This document shows positions 1 to 6,066 of a stretch of 6,586 bases of DNA, piece after piece (position 1 is the stretch's first letter; each line of letters begins with the position of its first letter). The DNA is taken from the NCBI GenBank assembly GCA_002337925.1, contig DDHB01000042.1, positions 42,669-49,254 on the forward strand, read 5' to 3'. The position numbers and the translations under genes were made by a program. Origin of the DNA: Sporomusaceae bacterium UBA1887. GTDB taxonomy: Bacteria; Bacillota; Negativicutes; Sporomusales; DSM-15969. Below the pieces are notes generated by a model that searched no databases, was not told the DNA's origin, and saw only the letters and a program-made list of their open reading frames with translations.

Positions 1-470
1 CCAATCTGGTCAACGCAGGAGCTAAGCCTGTTTCAATCATTCCCGGTGGTGCTGTATTTGATAGTGCAATGTCTTTCGCTATTATTCGAGGGGGACATGT
101 TGATATTACCGTGCTTGGCGCATTAGAAGTTGATCAGACAGGAAATCTCGCGAATTGGATGGTTCCGGGCAAACTTGTACCAGGAATGGGGGGAGCGATG
201 GATTTAGTATCAGGCGCTAAGAAAGTGATTGTTGCCATGGAACATACTTCAAAAGATGGGGTTTCAAAGATCTTAAAAAAGTGTACTCTTCCATTAACCG
301 GGAAAGGTGTGGTTGACTTGATTATTACAAATCTTTGTGTATTTGAGGTGGTTGAGGCTGGACTTGTTCTTAGGGAATTAGCACCCGAAGTATCAGTGGA
401 TGATGTGCGAGAAAAAACGGAAGCGAATTTTTCAGTTGCAGTTCCCTTACTTATGATGAAACTTGCGTAA
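1..470 (+). CDS. Class I CoA-transferase, subunit B (beta), 3' part only
   Basis: This is the C-terminal 155 residues (reading from base 3) of a 3-oxoacid/acetate-type CoA-transferase beta subunit, which with an alpha subunit moves CoA between an acyl-CoA and a free carboxylic acid in the cytoplasm. What is seen: the frame is open to the window edge with NLVNAGAKPVSIIPGGAVFD before the first internal Met. Family-typical blocks follow: RGGHVDITVLGALEVD, GNLANWMVPGK, GMGGAMDLV, VIVAMEHTSKDG and PLTGKGVVDLIITNL. Family members are about 215-220 residues, so roughly 60 N-terminal residues lie outside, including the SENG-type segment with the catalytic Glu. Activity therefore cannot be judged here. 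The C-terminus runs to an ordinary TAA with no sign of decay. The alpha subunit would be expected just upstream. Substrate (acetoacetate, butyrate, succinate or other) is not decidable. Family assignment is secure; its link to the aldolase/hydratase operon downstream is only contextual. Confidence 0.9.
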   Translation, partial: NLVNAGAKPVSIIPGGAVFDSAMSFAIIRGGHVDITVLGALEVDQTGNLANWMVPGKLVPGMGGAMDLVSGAKKVIVAMEHTSKDGVSKILKKCTLPLTGKGVVDLIITNLCVFEVVEAGLVLRELAPEVSVDDVREKTEANFSVAVPLLMMKLA

Positions 471-645
471 TGATTAGAGTTTGTAAAATGCATGACAGCT
501 CGTACGCCAATTTCCTAAAATATAGTAGTTATCATTGATGCAGGATAAAAATCCGTGGATTATGAATCTGGTGATAGATAGGATAGTTCAGTGCACACAA
601 GGATTTCGCATCAAAAATAGGCATGGAACCCGCATATGAGGAAGA

Positions 646-676
646 TAGCCCTACTGTATTTCGAGCAGTAGGGCTA
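646..676 (+). terminator. Hairpin after CoA-transferase, terminator-like without U-tract
   Basis: TAGCCCTACTG (646-656) is perfectly complementary to CAGTAGGGCTA (666-676), giving an 11-bp stem with a 9-base loop. It lies 175 bases after the CoA-transferase stop codon and before the promoter of the next operon, so it probably marks the transcript end. What follows is AT-rich (ATTAAATTA) but is not a proper run of T, so intrinsic termination is inferred, not certain. Being symmetrical, it could equally act as an RNA 3'-end stabiliser. Confidence 0.6.
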
Positions 677-738
677 ATTAAATTACAGCTAACAATAGCA
701 CCTTTAAATAATTACATATATTGCATCATTACATACTT

Positions 739-811
739 TTTGCAACATATATCTATAAATAAAGAATTTTCATTTCGCTATGCGCAACGATAATAGATTT
801 ATTTGCAACAT
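739..811. promoter_or_regulatory. Candidate upstream activator (enhancer) sites
   Basis: The ten-base motif TTTGCAACAT occurs twice, at 739-748 and 802-811, and a related GCGCAACGAT lies at 782-791. The shared GCAAC core starts at 742, 784 and 805, so the spacings are 42 and 21 bases, close to four and two turns of B-DNA. The TTGCAA inside the two long copies is itself a palindrome. The cluster lies about 110-175 bases upstream of the sigma-54 promoter, where enhancer-binding activators normally bind. Binding by the PrpR-like protein encoded at 3733-5598 is inferred. Confidence 0.5.
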
Positions 812-913
812 TTGCCTCGTTCTTAATTCTGTGATGTGAAATGCAAAACTAAACAAGTTATCATCTCAAGTAAAATAAGGCCCTTGAGGCTATATATAGA
901 CAAGTAGAATCTT

Positions 914-930
914 TGGAATATAACTTGCAT
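914..930 (+). promoter_or_regulatory. Sigma-54 (-24/-12) promoter of the aldolase-hydratase operon
   Basis: The sequence TGGAATATAACTTGCAT has GG at 915-916 and GC at 927-928, separated by exactly ten bases as sigma-54 holoenzyme requires. Against the consensus TGGCAC-N5-TTGCA it keeps TGG, the A of the -24 box, and all of TTGCA. Transcription would begin near position 940, giving a leader of about 60 bases before the start codon at 1002. A sigma-54-dependent activator gene with an intact GAFTGA loop directly follows the operon, which strongly supports the call. Confidence 0.8.
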
Positions 931-989
931 GTTAGAAAATTAATATAAAGTGCTATTGTTTGTTGACTTTATATCTAATGATCACAAAA

Positions 990-995
990 AAGGAG
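990..995 (+). promoter_or_regulatory. Ribosome binding site that fixes the aldolase start
   Basis: AAGGAG lies six bases before the ATG at 1002. An in-frame TTG at 960 would add 14 residues but has no ribosome site. The added residues also do not resemble the family N-terminus, so the ATG at 1002 is preferred. Confidence 0.85.
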
Positions 996-1001
996 CTATA
1001 T

Positions 1002-1625
1002 ATGACAAGTATTGTTGAAAAATTTAGGGGAATTCCAGCTACCTGTATTTCAGATGCAATGGATGGTCTAAGAAACCTCGATCCAATGATCAAACCATTA
1101 CAAGCACAATATAAAATTAGTGGACGCGCTTTTACTGTCAGACTTCCTGCAGGAGACAATATGATGCTGCTAAGAGCAATTCGTGAAGCAAAGCAGGGGG
1201 ATATTCTCGTAGTTGATGCAAAGGGCTTTTTGTATACGGCGGTTGCCGGAGATTTTGTTATTGGCTTGGCTGCCACACTAGGTCTGGGAGTTATCGTCAT
1301 TGACGGCACTATCCGCGACATACTTAGTATTAAGAACTCAGGGTTCCCTGTTTTTTGTAAGGGGGGAACGCTTGCCTGCAGTAAAAAAATTGGGGCAGGT
1401 GAAATAAATGTAGCGATTTCCAGCGGCGGAACAGTAATTTCTCCTGGTGATATTATTGTAGGGGATGCCGATGGAGTTGTCGTCGTGCCAAAAGATAATG
1501 AGGCTGCTGTTTTAAAAGCCGCAGCTGATAAGCTGAATAAAGATGATATGCGGGCCCAAAATGTCTTAGGCAATCCAGAAGCAGCTGCTAAATGGATCGA
1601 TGAACTGCTTAAAAGCAATAATTAA
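1002..1625 (+). CDS. RraA-family aldolase/decarboxylase (4-hydroxy-4-methyl-2-oxoglutarate aldolase-like)
   Basis: A 207-residue cytoplasmic protein of the RraA/HMG-CHA aldolase family. Known enzymes split 4-hydroxy-4-methyl-2-oxoglutarate to two pyruvates, or 4-carboxy-4-hydroxy-2-oxoadipate to pyruvate plus oxaloacetate, and often decarboxylate oxaloacetate; they use a divalent metal. Seen here: the N-terminal IPATCISDAMDG block (11-22), GRAFTVRLPAGDN (41-53), GDILVVDA (66-73), and the full family signature D84-X20-R105-D106, ending in VIDGTIRD. A C-terminal GDIIVGDADGVVVVP (149-163) follows. Length is normal for the family and the catalytic/metal signature is complete, so it is probably an enzyme, not an RNase E inhibitor, a role reported for the E. 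coli RraA. It is the first gene of a sigma-54-driven pair; the hydratase starts 17 bases after its stop. Exact substrate is unknown. A long antisense reading frame over the gene is a codon-bias shadow. Confidence 0.87.
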   Translation: MTSIVEKFRGIPATCISDAMDGLRNLDPMIKPLQAQYKISGRAFTVRLPAGDNMMLLRAIREAKQGDILVVDAKGFLYTAVAGDFVIGLAATLGLGVIVIDGTIRDILSIKNSGFPVFCKGGTLACSKKIGAGEINVAISSGGTVISPGDIIVGDADGVVVVPKDNEAAVLKAAADKLNKDDMRAQNVLGNPEAAAKWIDELLKSNN

Positions 1626-1642
1626 AAAGATAGAGGTGCCTT

Positions 1643-3565
1643 ATGGGACAAACGATAGCCGAAAAAATCATTTCAGCACATTTGGTTAGTGGAGCAATGA
1701 AACGAGGAGAGCCCATCCATATTAAAATAGACCAAACGCTTACACACGATGTTAATGGTGTTGCAGCGTATTTGCAATTTGAGGCAGTTGGAATGGATCG
1801 TGTTCAAAATGAGCTTGCAGTAAGTTATATTGATCATAATTTAATACAAGCAGATTTCCGTAATTCAGACGATCATCGATATTTAATGGATGTAGCTGCT
1901 AAGCATGGGATCATAACCTCCAGAATGGGTAATGGGATTTGTCATCAGGTTCATTTGGAACGTTTTGATATACCAGGTAAGGTGCTGTTAGGAAGCGATT
2001 CGCATACACCTGCTGCTGGCGGTGTTGGAATGTTAGGACTTGGTGCAGGAGGGCTTGATGTGGCATTGGCTATGGCAGGAGAGCCCTTTTCTTTGAAGAT
2101 GCCGCAAATAGTCAAGGTCAATCTTACCGGTAAGCTCCAGCCATTTGTATCAGCAAAAAATGTGGTCCTTGAGCTATTGCGTCGCGTCACGGTTAAGGGT
2201 GGTGTAAATAAAATCTACGAGTACGCCGGACCAGGAATTAGTACGCTTAATGTTACTGAGCGGGCGATCATTACTAATATGGGAACTGAAACTGGCGCCA
2301 CATCCTCGATTTTCCCCAGTGATGAAGTTACCAGAGCGTGGCTGCGTGCACAAAGCCGCGAAGGTGAGTGGCACCCTTTAGCAGCGGATCCGGATGCTGT
2401 CTATGATGATGTGATTGAAATCGATTTATCTCGGATAGAGCTGCTTATTGCACTGCCCCATCAGCCGGATAGAGTAGTTCCTATTAGTGAGGTTGAAGGG
2501 CTTCCCGTTGATCAAGTTGTAATTGGCAGTTGTGCAAATTCTTCTCTGCAAGATATATTGTCCATTGCCAATATGTTAGAAAATAACTCTGTACATCCTC
2601 GTGTAGATGCTGGGCTATACATTGGAAGCAAGCAGGTCTATCTTGAAAGCGTTGCACGTGGAGCTTTTATGGCGGTAATAAAAGCTGGAGTTCGTGTTCT
2701 GGAATCAGGCTGTGGAGCCTGTAACGGTTCGGGATTTGCACCGCCCACAAATGGAATATCACTTAGAACAACAACCCGTAATTTTTTAGGCCGGTGCGGC
2801 CATCCGAGTGGAAATGTGTATTTGGTAGGGCCTGAAGTTGCTGCGGCTTCGGCAATAACCGGAGTAATAACGGACCCTAGAAAACTTGGCATAATGCCAG
2901 TTGAATATCAAATGCCGGAGAAGTTTATGATTGAAGACAATATGTTCGTCTATCCTTCAGAGAGTGGATCGGAAATTTCAATACGCCGGGGTCCTAACAT
3001 TAGTCCGCCACCTGTTTTAGAAGCGTTGCCAGATGTGATTTCCAGCCCGGTCTTAATCAAGCTGGGTGAGGATATAACAACAGATCATATTGTGCCTGCA
3101 GGAGCAAACTTTTTGCCGATGCGGAATAACACCCCGGAAATTGCTAAGTATGTATTTCATGTAGTGGATGCTTCTTTTGCGAAACGTGCCCAAGAAGCTG
3201 GTGGCGGTTTTATCGTTGCAGGTGTTAACTATGGGCAAGGCTCCAGTCGTGAGCAAGCTGCTCTTGCACCGCGTTATCTCGGTGTAAAAACGATTATCGC
3301 AAAAAGTTTTGCCCGGATTCATCTTGCTAATCTTGTTAATTTCGGCATTTTACCGCTGGTGTTTATCAATGAATCAGATTATGAAAAAATAGATCAAGGG
3401 GATCATTTGAGTATAGAATTTGAAACAATTCTCGATAACGAAAGCGCAACTGTTACAAATACTAGTAAGCAGCTAGATATACTAGTAAAGAGTCCGTTAA
3501 CCTCAGAAGAATTAGAAATAGTAAAAAAAGGCGGACGTCTTAATTGGATCAAACTACGGGCATAA
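1643..3565 (+). CDS. Aconitase-family hydratase (Aquifex-type, 4Fe-4S)
   Basis: A 640-residue single-chain aconitase-superfamily enzyme, close in length to the short Aquifex-type aconitases (about 640-660) and shorter than the roughly 900-residue AcnA type. The family reversibly dehydrates and rehydrates hydroxy-polycarboxylates such as citrate/isocitrate on a 4Fe-4S cluster. Seen: DH at 64-65, GICHQVHLERF (98-108) and GSDSHTP (117-123), matching mitochondrial aconitase active-site segments. Candidate cluster cysteines are C297 (GSCANSS), C357 and C360 (CGAC). The C-terminal swivel domain (about 460-640) has TTDHIVPAG (479-487), then YGQGSSRE (530-537) with the catalytic serine region and arginine. 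One difference: Q538 replaces the His of the usual GSSREH. Start chosen from GAGGTG at 1633-1638. It is co-transcribed with the aldolase gene upstream. Because it sits in an inducible catabolic operon, its real substrate may be a citrate-like or maleate-like acid instead of citrate; this is inference. Confidence 0.9.
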   Translation: MGQTIAEKIISAHLVSGAMKRGEPIHIKIDQTLTHDVNGVAAYLQFEAVGMDRVQNELAVSYIDHNLIQADFRNSDDHRYLMDVAAKHGIITSRMGNGICHQVHLERFDIPGKVLLGSDSHTPAAGGVGMLGLGAGGLDVALAMAGEPFSLKMPQIVKVNLTGKLQPFVSAKNVVLELLRRVTVKGGVNKIYEYAGPGISTLNVTERAIITNMGTETGATSSIFPSDEVTRAWLRAQSREGEWHPLAADPDAVYDDVIEIDLSRIELLIALPHQPDRVVPISEVEGLPVDQVVIGSCANSSLQDILSIANMLENNSVHPRVDAGLYIGSKQVYLESVARGAFMAVIKAGVRVLESGCGACNGSGFAPPTNGISLRTTTRNFLGRCGHPSGNVYLVGPEVAAASAITGVITDPRKLGIMPVEYQMPEKFMIEDNMFVYPSESGSEISIRRGPNISPPPVLEALPDVISSPVLIKLGEDITTDHIVPAGANFLPMRNNTPEIAKYVFHVVDASFAKRAQEAGGGFIVAGVNYGQGSSREQAALAPRYLGVKTIIAKSFARIHLANLVNFGILPLVFINESDYEKIDQGDHLSIEFETILDNESATVTNTSKQLDILVKSPLTSEELEIVKKGGRLNWIKLRA

Positions 3566-3591
3566 TCTAACTATCAGGAGCAACGATATCC

Positions 3592-3629
3592 AATAACTAA
3601 AGCTCATCAACTGATGGGCTTTAGTTATT
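3592..3629 (+). terminator. Operon-end hairpin, terminator-like without U-tract
   Basis: AATAACTAAAGCTCATCA (3592-3609) pairs with TGATGGGCTTTAGTTATT (3612-3629) with a single G-U wobble, forming a 17-18-bp stem with a tiny loop, 26 bases after the hydratase stop. It separates the operon from the regulator gene. No T-run follows the stem (AAAAGGG comes next), so efficient intrinsic termination is uncertain; it may also protect the mRNA 3' end. Confidence 0.65.
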
Positions 3630-3672
3630 AAAAGGGTAAAGGAAACCGTGAGGCACTACTGGAAACGTGGAG

Positions 3673-3701
3673 TTGCTGTTTCGTGTTGTTTCGTTTAAAA
3701 T
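3673..3701 (+). promoter_or_regulatory. Possible sigma-A promoter of the activator gene
   Basis: TTGCTG (3673-3678) and TAAAAT (3696-3701) are separated by 17 bases. The -10 box matches five of six consensus positions, but the -35 box only three. It lies after the operon hairpin and about 30 bases before the activator start codon, so a start site near 3708 would give a short leader containing the AGGTGA ribosome site (3721-3726). The call is tentative. Confidence 0.4.
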
Positions 3702-3732
3702 TAAGCTGAATACACTCAATAGGTGAAGAAAA

Positions 3733-5598
3733 ATGAAGAAAATCGCAATTTTAGCTCCCAATGATAATAAACTAAATGAGCTCAAGATACTATTTGCAGA
3801 ATCTTTAAGTGAAATTATCTTTGAGGTAGGCTCTTTGGCGGACGGTGTAATAAAAGCAAAGCAATTGGTTGAACAGGGTGTCGAGATCATAATTGCCCGG
3901 GGAGAATCAGCCTATAATATTAGAGATGCATGCCCTAGTGTCGCGGTAATCGATATTCCGATATCAGGCTTTGATTTGGCAATAGCGCTGGAGAAGGCAC
4001 GTGAATACGGCGGAACAGTGGCTGTTGTCTCATTTCCCTCCATGATTAAGCAAGTTGAGTGCCTGGAAACTGCCATTGGCATAAAAATTAAAAAATACTA
4101 TTTAAAATCTCGCGAACAAGTTAATGCGCAGATTGATCAAGCCTTACATGATGGTGCAAATGTTTTATTAGGTGGATTTACCACTATTAGTGCTGCAAAA
4201 AAAAGAAACTTGCCATGTGTTGAAATTGTGACAGGCAGCCATGCTTATATTGAAGCTTTTAATAGTGCGAAGAGTTTGCTAGTAACAATTGAGCAGGAAA
4301 AAAGAAAGTCCGGTATGATCACAACGGTTTTGGATTATGCATATGAAGGAATCGTCTCTATAGATGAAACTGGCAGGATTATAGCAATAAATCCTGTAGC
4401 GAAAAAAATATTGAAATCACCAATCACATTGGACATAGGTGCTGACATCGATGTCGTGTGGCCTAGCCTAAAATTACGAGACGTTATTGTGACCGGAGTA
4501 GGAGTAAGAAATCAACTTTTATACGTGAACAATGTACAAGTATTATGCAACAAGGTACCCATCACATACCGTACTGGAGCGATTGGTGCTGTTGCGACCT
4601 TTCAGGATGTTACCAAAATACAAATGATGGAATCCCGTATTCGCAAGGAAATCTATTCTAAGGGACATATAGCTGCCTATACGTTTAAAGATATTCATAG
4701 CTCAGATCCGGGAATAAAAATGACGATTGATTTAGCGCGAAGCTTTTCAAATTCGAATGCCAATGTTTTAATTCTTGGCGAGACGGGTTCCGGGAAAGAA
4801 GTGTTTGCTCAAAGCATCCACAATCAAAGTAAGCAGAGCAAAGGACCATTTGTTGCTGTCAACTGCGCAGCATTACCTGCTCAGTTACTTGAGAGTGAGT
4901 TGTTCGGATATATAGGCGGAGCCTTTACCGGAGCCAGTAAAGAGGGGAAGCTTGGTTTATTTGAGGTAGCTCATACTGGAACCATATTCTTGGATGAAAT
5001 TAGTGAAATGGACGTCGTCAATCAGGGGCGGCTGCTACGAGTCTTACAGGAGCGATCTGTTGTACGATTGGGCAGTGATAAAGTAATCCCTGTTTCAGTA
5101 AGAGTCATTGCAGCAACGAATAAGAAGCTAAGTGATTTAGTCAAACAAGGACAATTCAGAGAAGATTTATTTTATCGGTTAAACGTACTTAATTTGCGAA
5201 TTCCTCCACTGCGCAAACGAAAAAAAGATATTCCCTTGTATGTTAAGACCTTTTTATCACAACTGTGTCAGGAAGCTGATAAGACCATTAAGTTTAGCAG
5301 TGGAGCATTGAAATTGCTTCAAAGCCACGATTGGCCAGGAAATGTAAGGCAATTAAGGAATGTTATTGAAAGAGTTGTTGCTGTAGCAAAAAAGGATACA
5401 GTATCTACTACCTTTCTTTCGCAACTTTTGATGTTTGAAAGTGATAGTGATAACAGAACGGTTGAAAGTGATGAGGCACGAACTATCTTAAAGGCATTGG
5501 ATGAAAACAATGGTGTTATTGCGTCTGCAGCAAAAGCATTGCATGTTAATCGAACCACCCTGTGGCGAAAAATGAACCGGCTAGGTATAACCAAATGA
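3733..5598 (+). CDS. PrpR-like sigma-54 enhancer-binding transcriptional activator
   Basis: A 621-residue cytoplasmic activator that would use ATP hydrolysis to open sigma-54 promoters. Domain order: PrpR_N-type sensor (about 5-185, with RGESAYNIR at 56-64 and VLLGGFTT at 144-151), a PAS-like segment (about 195-296, DYAYEGIVSIDETGRI onward), the AAA+ sigma-54 interaction domain (about 318-550), and a C-terminal Fis-type HTH (about 580-618). AAA+ motifs are intact: Walker A GETGSGKE (349-356), the sigma-54-contacting GAFTGA loop (396-401), Walker B TIFLDE (417-422), FREDLFYRLNV (475-485) and WPGNVRQLRN (534-543). There is no receiver domain, so it is a one-component sensor, not a phosphorelay partner. 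PrpR itself senses 2-methylcitrate; here the ligand is unknown because no prpBCD genes are visible. Gene order and the sigma-54 promoter at 914-930 point to the aldolase-hydratase operon as its target. AGGTGA at 3721-3726 fixes the start. Confidence 0.92.
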   Translation: MKKIAILAPNDNKLNELKILFAESLSEIIFEVGSLADGVIKAKQLVEQGVEIIIARGESAYNIRDACPSVAVIDIPISGFDLAIALEKAREYGGTVAVVSFPSMIKQVECLETAIGIKIKKYYLKSREQVNAQIDQALHDGANVLLGGFTTISAAKKRNLPCVEIVTGSHAYIEAFNSAKSLLVTIEQEKRKSGMITTVLDYAYEGIVSIDETGRIIAINPVAKKILKSPITLDIGADIDVVWPSLKLRDVIVTGVGVRNQLLYVNNVQVLCNKVPITYRTGAIGAVATFQDVTKIQMMESRIRKEIYSKGHIAAYTFKDIHSSDPGIKMTIDLARSFSNSNANVLILGETGSGKEVFAQSIHNQSKQSKGPFVAVNCAALPAQLLESELFGYIGGAFTGASKEGKLGLFEVAHTGTIFLDEISEMDVVNQGRLLRVLQERSVVRLGSDKVIPVSVRVIAATNKKLSDLVKQGQFREDLFYRLNVLNLRIPPLRKRKKDIPLYVKTFLSQLCQEADKTIKFSSGALKLLQSHDWPGNVRQLRNVIERVVAVAKKDTVSTTFLSQLLMFESDSDNRTVESDEARTILKALDENNGVIASAAKALHVNRTTLWRKMNRLGITK

Positions 5599-5637
5599 CA
5601 TTGGACAGGAGGTTACTCCTTGGTTGCGTAAGGCTGC

Positions 5638-5728
5638 GTAGAACCTCCAGTAATTTTTGAAGGGCATTTGTTTACTATGCCGGGATAAGCGTGACAATGT
5701 CCGGTACTGGAATAAAAGTAGAACCTCC
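5638..5728 (+). repeat. Direct repeat of GTAGAACCTCC (two copies)
   Basis: The 11-base sequence GTAGAACCTCC occurs at 5638-5648 and again at 5718-5728, exactly 80 bases apart. Both copies contain AACCTCC, the perfect complement of GGAGGTT at 5608-5614, so they can compete for the same partner. The coordinates span both copies and the DNA between them. Confidence 0.8.
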
Positions 5729-5751
5729 TTCTCATAATAATCAGAAGGGGG
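5724..5751 (+). promoter_or_regulatory. Hairpin masking the ribosome binding site
   Basis: CCTCCTTCT (5724-5732) pairs with AGAAGGGGG (5743-5751) over nine base pairs with one G-U, loop CATAATAATC. The 3' arm is the ribosome binding site of the membrane-protein gene, so the hairpin would block translation. Its 5' arm shares CCTCC with the second repeat copy; pairing of that copy with GGAGGTT at 5608-5614 would break the hairpin and expose the site. No T-run follows, so translational control fits better than termination. Confidence 0.5.
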
Positions 5752-5754
5752 AAT

Positions 5755-6066
5755 ATGATGCAGATATCCCGTAGACAGAGAAGAGAGGCCACATACAAAA
5801 GCACCCGGCGTAGATTCTTTTTGTGCATGGTTTGTATGGTGTGGGGAGGTATTTTATACTGGATGTGGTATTTTCCTAATCCTTTCTTTTTCACGTTCAC
5901 CAGTATGATTACTTTCTTTCAATTAATTATGTTAAACCCCTATAAATTACGTTCCTATCTGCCTGGTCTCACAGCCTCCAACTATTGGCTGAAAACGTCG
6001 ACAATCGTCGGCTATATCATTGTATTTTTTTTATTAATGAGCTCAATTAGCAATTTGGAGAGATAG
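5755..6066 (+). CDS. Small three-helix membrane protein, unknown function
   Basis: A 103-residue protein that I do not recognise. The N-terminus is strongly basic (RRQRRE at 6-11, RRR at 18-20) and is followed by three hydrophobic stretches: about 21-40 (aromatic-rich, ending near YWMWYF), 44-61 and 82-98. By the positive-inside rule the N-terminus would be cytoplasmic. No cleavable signal-peptide site or catalytic motif is evident. Two adjacent ATG codons (5755 and 5758) are possible starts; the second has the better spacing from AGAAGGGGG at 5743-5751. Good ribosome site, coherent membrane topology and a hairpin at its end argue that it is a real gene. It lies between the activator and hflX, and its ribosome site is within a switch-like leader, suggesting conditional expression. 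A role in transport or envelope sensing cannot be claimed from sequence. Confidence 0.65.
   Translation: MMQISRRQRREATYKSTRRRFFLCMVCMVWGGILYWMWYFPNPFFFTFTSMITFFQLIMLNPYKLRSYLPGLTASNYWLKTSTIVGYIIVFFLLMSSISNLER

Larger units (their letters stand above)
471..1001. other. Long AT-rich intergenic regulatory region
   Basis: About 530 bases without a convincing gene. The first 170 bases show no clear signal beyond a short dyad (AATCC-GT-GGATT, 550-561) and one 25-codon reading frame at 562-639 without a ribosome site. A terminator-like hairpin follows at 646-676. From about 680 to 960 the sequence is markedly AT-rich and carries a cluster of GCAAC-containing motifs and then a sigma-54 promoter. The arrangement is that expected of an enhancer plus -24/-12 promoter serving the gene that starts at 1002. 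Confidence 0.7.
5600..5754 (+). promoter_or_regulatory. Structured, switch-like leader of the small membrane-protein gene
   Basis: The non-coding stretch right after the activator stop shows many complementary segments. ATTGGACA (5600-5607) can pair with TGTCCGGT (5698-5705) through six Watson-Crick and two G-U pairs. GGAGGTT (5608-5614) pairs with AACCTCC at 5642-5648, and equally with the second copy at 5722-5728. CCTT (5618-5621) pairs with AAGG (5630-5633), GGCAT (5663-5667) with ATGCC (5677-5681), and CCAGTA (5647-5652) with TACTGG (5705-5710). Several of these exclude each other, as in riboswitch or attenuator leaders. I do not recognise it as any riboswitch class I know. Whether it is transcribed from its own promoter or by read-through from the activator gene is not clear. 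Function is inferred from pairing only. Confidence 0.45.

Noticed and set aside
134..493. A 119-codon minus-strand frame over the CoA-transferase
   Set aside because: It is a shadow of a clearly recognised plus-strand gene.
562..639. A 25-codon frame in the intergenic region starting at an ATG
   Set aside because: It has no ribosome site, no recognisable composition and no supporting context.
963..968. TTGACT resembling a sigma-A -35 box before the aldolase
   Set aside because: No -10 box occurs 16-18 bases downstream, whereas the sigma-54 promoter at 914-930 fits well.
960..1001. TTG start at 960 extending the aldolase by 14 residues
   Set aside because: No ribosome site precedes it, and the ATG at 1002 has AAGGAG at ideal distance and a family-like N-terminus.
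953..1618. A 221-codon open frame on the minus strand covering the aldolase gene
   Set aside because: It mirrors the aldolase gene almost exactly, has low-complexity Ser/Ala/Pro-rich sequence with no recognisable motif, and the plus-strand protein has clear family signatures.
5600..5754. Match of the leader to a known riboswitch class (c-di-GMP, SAM, cobalamin, glycine, fluoride, T-box and others)
   Set aside because: The conserved cores of these classes as I know them are not present. It is left as an unassigned structured leader.
5613..5900. A 95-codon minus-strand frame over the leader and the start of the membrane-protein gene
   Set aside because: No domain-like sequence was recognised. 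The plus-strand frame has a better ribosome site and coherent membrane helices.
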